Below are positions 53,475 to 60,375 of a DNA stretch of 64,000 nucleotides, in pieces. Source of the stretch: JAOEGB01 sp041262585 (GTDB lineage Bacteria; Actinomycetota; Actinomycetes; Streptosporangiales; Streptosporangiaceae); the NCBI RefSeq assembly GCF_041262585.1, contig NZ_JBGCBZ010000005.1, positions 62,001 to 126,000 of the forward strand, written 5' to 3'. Below the pieces are notes generated by a model. It did not search any database. It saw only the letters and a program-made list of their open reading frames with translations, and was not told the origin of the DNA. How positions within the stretch are numbered: position 1 is the stretch's first letter; each line of letters starts with the position of its first letter. Made by a program: the position numbers and the translations under genes.

Positions 53475-55115
53475 GTGGAGGATCCGGTCCGGCTGGGGCC
53501 GTTCGAACTGCTGGAACGGCTCGGCGAGGGCGGCCAGGGCGTCGTCTACCTCGGGCGCGGGCCCAACGGCGAGCGGGTGGCCGTCAAGCTGCTGCACACG
53601 AGGCTCACGGCCGACCAGGAGGCCAGGAGCCGGTTCCTCCGCGAGGTCGCGCTCGCCCAGCGGGTGGCCCCCTTCTGCACGGCGCCCGTGCTCTACGCCG
53701 ATCTCCAAGGCAACCAGCCCTACATCGTCAGCGAGTACGTCCCCGGGCCCTCGCTCCGGCAGCTCGTCGACCGGGAGGGCCCCCGCAGGGGCGCCGCCCT
53801 CGAACGGCTCGCGATCAGCACGGCCACCGCGCTCGCCGCCATCCACCGGGCCGGGATCACCCACCGCGACTTCAAGCCCGCCAACGTCCTGATGGGCCCC
53901 GAAGGGCCGGTCGTCATCGACTTCGGCGTGGCCAAGGCCCTCGACTCCCCGCAGGCGACCGCCACCGGCACGACGATGGGCACACCGTCCTACTTCGCCC
54001 CCGAACTCCTGTCCGGCGGAGAGGTCACCGGAGCGGCCGACGTCTTCGCGTGGGGCGTCACCATCGCGTTCGCGGCGTCCGGCCGGCCCGCGTTCGGGGC
54101 CGACTCGATCCCCACCGTGATCAACCGCATCCTCAACTCCGAGCCGGATCTCAGCGGCCTGACATCGCCGCTCCGCGAGGTCGTGGCCGCCTGCCTGGCC
54201 AAGGATCCGGCCCTCCGCCCATCCGCGGACGAGCTGGTCGCCCGCCTGACGGGGCAGCCCACGGCGCCCGCGCGCAGGCCCGCGCCCGCTGCGCCACCCG
54301 CGCCGAAGAGCGCGCCACAGAAGAGGTCGAACCGGCGGATGCCGGTGGCGGCGGCCGCGGGGGCGGCCGCCGTGGCGCTCGCCCTCACCGCCACGGCCGT
54401 GGTGGCCTCCCAGTCGGGCAGGGCCCAGCCAGCCGCCGCGCAGGGCGGCATCACAGGCGGCGCCACGCCCGGCGCCGCGCAGGCCGCCGCCGGCGCGCAG
54501 ACGACGCCGAAGACCCACCGGCCCCGGCCCAGCCGCGCCGGGGATCCCTCGCCGGGCCACTCCCGCAGACCCGAGCGGAGCCCGTCGCCCAAGCCGAGCC
54601 GTACCCCGACTCCGACGGCCACGCCGTCCGCGCCGTCCACGTCTCCCAAAGCGTCTCCCACCCCGAAACCGACTCCCAAGCCGACGCCCACGCCGTCACC
54701 GAAGCCGACGCCCAAACCGAGCCCGAAACCCACGCCGACTCCTACCCCTAAGCCGACGCCGACTCCCACCCCTAAGCCGACGCCGAAGCCCAATCCCTAC
54801 ACGGCGACCGGCGTCTGCGGTTCCGGGTTCAAGGTCGTCGACGCGCATGGCTGGGCCGGGGCGGCCACGACGTACTTGCTCTACAACGCGGCGACGGGGA
54901 AGAACTGCGTGATCACCCTGTCGAAGTACGTCGTCCCCGGGAAGATCAAGATGGGGGCCGTCCTCCAGGTCAAGGGCGGGGCGAGCGCGAGCCAGTGGGG
55001 CGCGTACACCGTCTACGCGGGGCCGCTCCGGCTCGCCGCGGCGGGCAAGTGCGTCATCTGGGGCGGCGGGTACGGCGCGGCGACCTGGAAGAGCGCCTGG
55101 TCTCACTGCGGGTAG
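53475..55115 (+). CDS. Membrane Ser/Thr protein kinase with SapA-like extracellular domain
   Basis: A 546-residue protein. The kinase domain has the Gly loop GEGGQGVVYLG, Lys38 in VAVKLL, catalytic Asp132 in HRDFKPAN and metal Asp149 in DFGVAK. A single transmembrane segment lies near residues 293-313. Outside follows a Pro/Thr/Lys-rich spacer of about 70 residues (PTPKPTPKP units, 54655-54790) and a folded domain of about 105 residues with three cysteines (GVCGSGF, KNCVITL, KCVIWGGG) and a final WSHCG. That end closely recalls spore-associated protein A (SapA). The spacer suits a wall-spanning rod, so the end domain may sense the envelope. Confidence 0.88.
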   Translation: MEDPVRLGPFELLERLGEGGQGVVYLGRGPNGERVAVKLLHTRLTADQEARSRFLREVALAQRVAPFCTAPVLYADLQGNQPYIVSEYVPGPSLRQLVDREGPRRGAALERLAISTATALAAIHRAGITHRDFKPANVLMGPEGPVVIDFGVAKALDSPQATATGTTMGTPSYFAPELLSGGEVTGAADVFAWGVTIAFAASGRPAFGADSIPTVINRILNSEPDLSGLTSPLREVVAACLAKDPALRPSADELVARLTGQPTAPARRPAPAAPPAPKSAPQKRSNRRMPVAAAAGAAAVALALTATAVVASQSGRAQPAAAQGGITGGATPGAAQAAAGAQTTPKTHRPRPSRAGDPSPGHSRRPERSPSPKPSRTPTPTATPSAPSTSPKASPTPKPTPKPTPTPSPKPTPKPSPKPTPTPTPKPTPTPTPKPTPKPNPYTATGVCGSGFKVVDAHGWAGAATTYLLYNAATGKNCVITLSKYVVPGKIKMGAVLQVKGGASASQWGAYTVYAGPLRLAAAGKCVIWGGGYGAATWKSAWSHCG

Positions 55116-55121
55116 GCCCGC

Positions 55122-55127
55122 TAGAGT
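55122..55127 (+). promoter_or_regulatory. -10 element for the leaderless TetR/carboxylase operon mRNA
   Basis: TAGAGT ends 7 nt before GTG 55135, and no ribosome-binding site lies between. It lies only 7 nt after the protein kinase stop. Confidence 0.45.
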
Positions 55128-55134
55128 AACTGAC

Positions 55135-55746
55135 GTGATCGTCAAGTCCGTTACAGGGCGCGGGCTTCGCACGCGGGCCGCCCTGATCAAAGCGGGACGC
55201 GAGGCGTTCGAGGAGCAGCCGTACGACAGCGTGCGGGTCGACGACGTGTGCGGGCGGGCGGGGGTCTCGCACGGCACCTTCTACACGTACTTCGACTCCA
55301 AGGAGTCCCTGTTCCGCGAGGTGGCGGGGGCGGTCGTCGGCGAGATGTTCTCCGCCAGCGTGGTCGGCCCCGCCGTGCCCGGCGACCCGTACGCCAGGAT
55401 CGAGGCGGCCAACCGGCTCTACCTGCGCGCCTGGGCGAGCAACTCGCGCCTGGTCCGCATGCTGGAGCAGGCGGCCACCTCCGACGAGAGCTTCCGCGAC
55501 CTGCTGCTGGAGCTGCGGGAGGTGTTCGTCCGGCGTGGCGCGGACGGTCTGCGGCGGCTCCAGGAGGAGGGCCTGGCCGATCCGTCGCTCGACCCCCGCC
55601 TGACCGCGATCATGCTGGGGGGCATGGTCGAGCACTTCGCCCGCGTCTGGCTCGACCTCGGGGAGCGCGCCGACGAGGAGACCGCGGTGCGCCTGCTCAC
55701 CACTCTCTGGGCGCGGGCCATCCACCTCACGGAGGCGCCTCGATGA
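55135..55746 (+). CDS. TetR-family regulator of the acyl-CoA carboxylase operon
   Basis: A 203-residue TetR protein. The helix-turn-helix region reads ALIKAGREAFEEQPYDSVRV, then VCGRAGVSHGTFYTYFDSKE, and the rest is a helical ligand domain. It is the first gene of the operon, and its stop overlaps the carboxyltransferase start (ATGA). It probably represses the operon until an acyl-CoA or related ligand of the pathway binds. Confidence 0.92.
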   Translation: MIVKSVTGRGLRTRAALIKAGREAFEEQPYDSVRVDDVCGRAGVSHGTFYTYFDSKESLFREVAGAVVGEMFSASVVGPAVPGDPYARIEAANRLYLRAWASNSRLVRMLEQAATSDESFRDLLLELREVFVRRGADGLRRLQEEGLADPSLDPRLTAIMLGGMVEHFARVWLDLGERADEETAVRLLTTLWARAIHLTEAPR

Positions 55747-57338
55747 CCGTCTTCAGAAGCAGGCTGGACACCTCCGGCCCCGAGTACGCCGCACGCCGGG
55801 AGGCCATGCTGGCCAAGCTCGCCGACCTGGACGCCGAGCACGCCAAGGCCGTCGCCGGGGGCGGCCCGAAGTACGTCGACCGGCACCGCGCGCGCGGCAA
55901 GCTGCTCGCCCGCGAGCGGATCGAGCTGCTCGTCGACCCGGACTCGCCCTTCCTGGAGCTGTCGCCGCTGGCGGCCTGGGGCACCGACTTCCCGGTGGGC
56001 GCGAGCGTGGTCACCGGGATAGGCGTGATCGAGGGCGTCGAGTGCGTGATCACCGCGAACGACCCGACCGTCAGGGGCGGGGCCTCCAACCCGTGGACCC
56101 TGCGCAAGACCCTCCGCGCCGCGGACATCGCGCTCCGCAACCGCATGCCGTACGTCAACCTGGTGGAGTCGGGCGGAGCCGACCTGCCGACGCAGAAGGA
56201 GATCTTCATCCCGGGCGGCCAGATCTTCCGGGATCTGACCCGCCTGTCCGCCGCCGGGATTCCGACCGTCGCGCTGGTCTTCGGCAACTCGACCGCGGGC
56301 GGGGCGTACGTGCCGGGCATGAGCGACTACGTGGTGATGGTCAAGGAGCAGGCGAAGGTGTTCCTCGGCGGGCCGCCGCTGGTCAAGATGGCGACCGGCG
56401 AGGAGGCCGACGACGAGTCGCTCGGCGGTGCCGAGATGCACGCCCGGACCTCCGGCCTCGCCGACTACCTGGCCGCCGACGAGCACGACGCGCTCAGGAC
56501 CGGCCGCCAGATCGTCAGGCGGCTCGGGCGGCGCAAGCCCGGCCCCGCTCCCCTGGCGGCCACCGTGCCGCTCTATGACGAGGACGACCTGCTCGGGATC
56601 GTGCCGGAGGATCTGAAGATCCCCTTCGACCCGCGCGAGGTCATCGCCAGGGTCGTGGACGGCAGCGACTTCGACGAGTTCAAGCCGCTCTACGGGTCGA
56701 GCCTGGTGACCGGCTGGGCGGCGATCCACGGCCACCCGATCGGGATCCTCGCCAACGCCCGCGGCGTGCTGTTCAGCGAGGAGGCGCAGAAGGCCGCGCA
56801 GTTCATCCAGCTCGCGAACCAGTCACGGACGCCGCTGGTCTTCCTGCAGAACACGACCGGCTACATGGTCGGCAAGGACTACGAGCAGAGCGGGATCATC
56901 AAGCACGGCGCCATGATGATCAACGCGGTGTCCAACTCGACGGTCCCGCACCTCACGATCGTCATGGGCGCGTCGTACGGCGCGGGCAACTACGGCATGT
57001 GCGGGCGGGCCTACGACCCCCGGTTCCTGTTCGCCTGGCCGAGCGCCAAGTCGGCCGTCATGGGGCCGGCCCAGCTCGCGGGAGTCCTCTCGATCGTGGG
57101 CCGGGCCGCCGCAGAGTCGCGCGGCCAGGTCTACGACGAGGAGGCCGACGCGGCGATGCGGCAGATGGTGGAGGCGCAGATCGAGGCCGAGTCTCTGCCG
57201 TACTTCCTGTCCGGCAGGCTCTACGACGACGGCGTGATCGACCCTCGCGACACCCGCACCGTCCTCGGGCTCTGCCTGTCGGCGATCGGCAACGCGCCCG
57301 TGGCGGAGCCCGCGGGCTACGGCGTCTTCCGGATGTGA
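55743..57338 (+). CDS. Acyl-CoA carboxylase, carboxyltransferase (beta) subunit
   Basis: A 531-residue carboxyltransferase of the methylcrotonyl-/geranyl-/propionyl-CoA carboxylase type. Two crotonase-like halves are visible: the N-terminal half with NLVESGGADLPTQKEIF and GNSTAGGAYVPGMSDY, and the C-terminal half with FLQNTTGYMVGKDYE and GASYGAGNYGMCGRAYDPRF. The last block, with its MCGRAY, resembles methylcrotonyl-CoA carboxylase. It transfers CO2 from biotin to the acyl-CoA. ATG 55743 overlaps the TetR stop. Repeat cluster 3 lies between it and the biotin carboxylase gene. Confidence 0.94.
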   Translation: MTVFRSRLDTSGPEYAARREAMLAKLADLDAEHAKAVAGGGPKYVDRHRARGKLLARERIELLVDPDSPFLELSPLAAWGTDFPVGASVVTGIGVIEGVECVITANDPTVRGGASNPWTLRKTLRAADIALRNRMPYVNLVESGGADLPTQKEIFIPGGQIFRDLTRLSAAGIPTVALVFGNSTAGGAYVPGMSDYVVMVKEQAKVFLGGPPLVKMATGEEADDESLGGAEMHARTSGLADYLAADEHDALRTGRQIVRRLGRRKPGPAPLAATVPLYDEDDLLGIVPEDLKIPFDPREVIARVVDGSDFDEFKPLYGSSLVTGWAAIHGHPIGILANARGVLFSEEAQKAAQFIQLANQSRTPLVFLQNTTGYMVGKDYEQSGIIKHGAMMINAVSNSTVPHLTIVMGASYGAGNYGMCGRAYDPRFLFAWPSAKSAVMGPAQLAGVLSIVGRAAAESRGQVYDEEADAAMRQMVEAQIEAESLPYFLSGRLYDDGVIDPRDTRTVLGLCLSAIGNAPVAEPAGYGVFRM

Positions 57339-57456
57339 TGCATGATCACGAATGATGTCTTGCCTGGTCGGCGCGGATGCATGGGAATCCGCGCACGATC
57401 ACGAACCAGGTTGTCGCAGGTCAGCGGCGAGGCGCGGGAATCTCTGCATGATCACG
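57339..57456 (+). repeat. Intergenic 53-bp repeat cluster 3 (three units) within the operon
   Basis: Cores at 57339 (TGCATGATCACG), 57392 (CGCACGATCACG) and 57445 (TGCATGATCACG), each 53 bp apart. The first unit begins directly after the carboxyltransferase stop codon, and the last ends 13 bp before the biotin carboxylase ATG, next to its ribosome-binding site. The 41-nt spacer from 57404 shares GGTTGTCGCAG with a spacer of cluster 1. Other genes of this operon overlap, so the repeat has been inserted in, or kept in, an otherwise gapless unit. Confidence 0.87.
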
Positions 57457-57469
57457 CCGGAGGTGAGGG

Positions 57470-59593
57470 ATGATCCGGCGGCTGCTGGTGGCCAACCGGG
57501 GAGAGATCGCCCGGCGGGTGTTCCGCACCTGCCGCGAGCTGGGCGTCGAGACCGTCGCCGTCTTCACCGACGCCGACGCGTCCGCGCTCCACGTGGCCGA
57601 GGCCGACCATGCCGTACGGCTCGGCCCTCCCCGGGCGTACCTCGACCCCGCGAGGATCGTCGAGGCGGCCCGGCAGGCGGGCGCCGACGCGGTGCATCCC
57701 GGCTACGGCTTCCTATCGGAGAACGCCGGCTTCGCCCGGGCGGTCCTGGACGCGGGCCTGACCTGGATCGGGCCCTCCCCCGAGGCCATCGCGGCCATGG
57801 GGTCCAAGATCGAGGCCAAGGCGCTGATGGCCGAGGCCGGGGTCCCTGTCCTCCCGAGCGCCGCGGTCGCCCCCGGCGAGTCTCCGGACCTGCCCCTGCC
57901 CCTCCTCATCAAGGCGTCGGCCGGGGGAGGCGGGCGGGGCATGCGGATCGTCCGCGACGCCGCCGAGCTGGCGGACGCCGTCGAGTCGGCCCGGCGTGAG
58001 GCGCTGTCCGCCTTCGCCGACGGGACCGTGTTCGCCGAGCCGCTGCTGGAGGGCGCCCGGCACATCGAGGTGCAGATCCTCGCCGACGCCCACGGCACCG
58101 TCTGGGCTCTCGGCGAGCGCGAGTGCTCGATCCAGCGCCGCCACCAGAAGGTCGTGGAGGAGGCCCCCTCTCCCGCCGTCTCCCCCGAGCTGCGCAGGGA
58201 GCTGTCCGACGCCGCGATCAGGGCCTCCCGGGCCATCGGCTATGTGGGAGCGGGGACCGTCGAGTTCCTGCTCGGGGAGAGCGGCTTCTTCTTCCTGGAG
58301 ATGAACACCCGGCTCCAGGTCGAGCACCCGGTGACCGAGCTGGTCTACGGGGTCGACCTGGTCAGGCTCCAGCTGGAGATCGCCGAGGGCGCCCAGCTCG
58401 CCGCGCTGCCGCCGAGCCCGGTCGGCCACGCGATCGAGGTCCGCCTCTACGCCGAGGACCCCGCCCAGGGGTGGCGTCCGCAGAGCGGCGTCCTGCGCCG
58501 CTTCGAGATCCCCGGCGTGGACGGCGAGTTCGCGCTGGGCGGCCGCCTGCGGCTCGACTCCGGCATGGTCTCCGGAGACGAGGTCGGCGTCCACTACGAC
58601 CCCCTGCTGGCCAAGGTCATCTCCTTCGGGGAGACCCGCGCCGAGGCCGCGCGCAGGCTGGCCACCGCGCTCGCGGGGGCCAGGATTCACGGGCTCACGA
58701 CCAACCGCGACCTGCTGGTGACCGTGCTGCGGCACCCGGAGTTCCTGTCGGGAGCCCTCGACACGGGTTTCCTGGACCGCCACGCGGCGACGGACCCACT
58801 CGCCGGGGCGGACGCCGTACGGCTGTCCGCGCTCGCGGCGGCGCTGGCGGGGGCCGCGGCGAACCGCGCCGGAGCCCGCGTCCTCGCGGGGCTGCCCAGC
58901 GGCTGGCGCAACGTCGTCTCCCAGCCACAGCGGACGGCCTTCCGGACCGAGGGCGGCAACCTCCTGGAGATCGGCTACCGGCTCACCCGCGACGGCCTGT
59001 CGGCCGAGCTTTCCGGGGAGCTTTCCGGGGAGGTCTCCGGCGAGGTCTCCGGCGAGGGCTTCGACGGTGTGACGCTCGTGTCGTCCGCGCCGGACCTCGT
59101 GGTGCTGGAGACCAGGGGCGTCCGGCGGGCGTTCGAGGTGGCGGCCTACCCGGGCTACCCGGGGGCAGTCCACGTCGACTCGCCGCTCGGCCCCGTGCGG
59201 CTCACGCCGGTCGACCGGCTGCCGGAGCCGGTGGAGCAGGTCGTGCCGGGATCGCTGCTGGCCCCCATGCCGGGCACGGTCCTGCGGGTGGAGGTCAAGC
59301 AGGGGGACACGGTGGCCGCCGGGCAGCCGGTCGTCGTGCTTGAGGCGATGAAGATGGAACATCAGATCGTGTCCTCCGCGTCGGGGGCGGTGTCCGCCCT
59401 GAACGTCACGCCGGGCCGGCAGGTCGAGGCGGGAGCCGTACTGGCCGTGATCGAGGCCTCAGCGGTCATCGGGGGCACAGCGGTCGGGGGCGCGGTGGTC
59501 GGGGGCACAGTCGCCGAAGGCCCAGCGATCGAGGGCGCAGTCATCGAAGGGGTGGCCGTCGAGGGAGCCGAGGGAACGGGGAGCGACGAATGA
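57470..59593 (+). CDS. Acyl-CoA carboxylase, biotin carboxylase/BCCP (alpha) subunit
   Basis: A 707-residue alpha subunit. The biotin carboxylase domain includes LLVANRGEIARRVFRTCREL, HPGYGFLSENAGFARAV, KASAGGGGRGMRIV (ATP grasp) and EMNTRLQVEHPVTE. The biotinyl domain has EAMKMEH with biotinylated Lys628. Two odd parts are seen: a 12-bp repeat block (59007-59060) adding SGELSGEVSGE in the linker, and a tail of about 40 residues after the biotin domain made of hydrophobic VIGG/VEG units. GGAGGTGAGG precedes the ATG. With the beta subunit it forms a methylcrotonyl- or geranyl-CoA-type carboxylase. Confidence 0.93.
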   Translation: MIRRLLVANRGEIARRVFRTCRELGVETVAVFTDADASALHVAEADHAVRLGPPRAYLDPARIVEAARQAGADAVHPGYGFLSENAGFARAVLDAGLTWIGPSPEAIAAMGSKIEAKALMAEAGVPVLPSAAVAPGESPDLPLPLLIKASAGGGGRGMRIVRDAAELADAVESARREALSAFADGTVFAEPLLEGARHIEVQILADAHGTVWALGERECSIQRRHQKVVEEAPSPAVSPELRRELSDAAIRASRAIGYVGAGTVEFLLGESGFFFLEMNTRLQVEHPVTELVYGVDLVRLQLEIAEGAQLAALPPSPVGHAIEVRLYAEDPAQGWRPQSGVLRRFEIPGVDGEFALGGRLRLDSGMVSGDEVGVHYDPLLAKVISFGETRAEAARRLATALAGARIHGLTTNRDLLVTVLRHPEFLSGALDTGFLDRHAATDPLAGADAVRLSALAAALAGAAANRAGARVLAGLPSGWRNVVSQPQRTAFRTEGGNLLEIGYRLTRDGLSAELSGELSGEVSGEVSGEGFDGVTLVSSAPDLVVLETRGVRRAFEVAAYPGYPGAVHVDSPLGPVRLTPVDRLPEPVEQVVPGSLLAPMPGTVLRVEVKQGDTVAAGQPVVVLEAMKMEHQIVSSASGAVSALNVTPGRQVEAGAVLAVIEASAVIGGTAVGGAVVGGTVAEGPAIEGAVIEGVAVEGAEGTGSDE

Positions 59594-60375
59594 CCGGGCG
59601 ACTCGTGCGGCACGCGAAGGCGGGGGGCGTCGCGACGATCACGCTCGACTCGCCGCACAACCGGAACGCGCTGTCCGCCGGGCTCCTCCGGGAGCTGGAC
59701 GAGGCGCTGACCTGGGCGCTGGGCGAGTCCGGCGTGCGGGTGATCGTGCTGACCGGCGCCGGCCCGGTCTTCTGCGCCGGGGCGGACCTCAAGGAGCCGA
59801 AGGCCGCACAGGTCACCACCGCCTTCCCCGACATCCTCAGCCTCATCTGGGAGAGCCCGAAGCCGGTGGTCTGCCGGCTGAACGGCACGGCCCGCGCGGG
59901 CGGCCTCGGCCTGGTGGCGGCGTGTGACTTCGCCATCGCCCCCGAGACGGCGTCGTTCGCGTTCACGGAGGTGCGGCTGGGCGTGGTCCCCGCGATGATC
60001 GCGGTGACCTGCCTGCGGCGGCTCGACCCTCGTGCGGCGGCGGAGTATTTCCTGACGGGCGAGGTCTTCACCGCCCGGCGGGCCGCGGAGATCGGCCTGC
60101 TGACGCGCGCCGTGCCGGACGAGGACCTCGACGCCACCGTCGCGCACTACACCGGCATGCTGCTCCGCGGCGGCCCCGAGGCGCTCGCGATCACCAAGCG
60201 GCTCGTCCGCGAGGTGCCGGCGATGCCGGTCGAGGAGGGCCTGCGCCAGATGGCGGCCCTGTCGGCCCAGCGCTTCACCTCCGAGGAGGGTCAGGAGGGC
60301 ATCCGCGCCTTCATGGAGAAGCGGCCCCCCGCCTGGGGCGCGGTCTTGGGAACAACCTGGGGCGACGCGTCATGA
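59590..60375 (+). CDS. Enoyl-CoA hydratase/isomerase family protein
   Basis: A 261-residue crotonase-fold enzyme. The oxyanion-hole region reads FCAGADLKEPK, and the second motif is CDFAIAPETASFAFTEVRLG, where the Glu of FTEVRLG matches the catalytic region. In this setting it fits methylglutaconyl-CoA hydratase or isohexenylglutaconyl-CoA hydratase (LiuC/AtuE-like). Its ATG overlaps the alpha subunit stop, and its stop overlaps the next gene, both as ATGA. Confidence 0.92.
   Translation: MTGRLVRHAKAGGVATITLDSPHNRNALSAGLLRELDEALTWALGESGVRVIVLTGAGPVFCAGADLKEPKAAQVTTAFPDILSLIWESPKPVVCRLNGTARAGGLGLVAACDFAIAPETASFAFTEVRLGVVPAMIAVTCLRRLDPRAAAEYFLTGEVFTARRAAEIGLLTRAVPDEDLDATVAHYTGMLLRGGPEALAITKRLVREVPAMPVEEGLRQMAALSAQRFTSEEGQEGIRAFMEKRPPAWGAVLGTTWGDAS

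Noticed and set aside
54655..54790. Short regular repeats in the protein kinase gene as a repeat element
   Set aside because: They code in frame for a Pro/Thr/Lys-rich extracellular spacer, so they are part of the gene and not a separate element.
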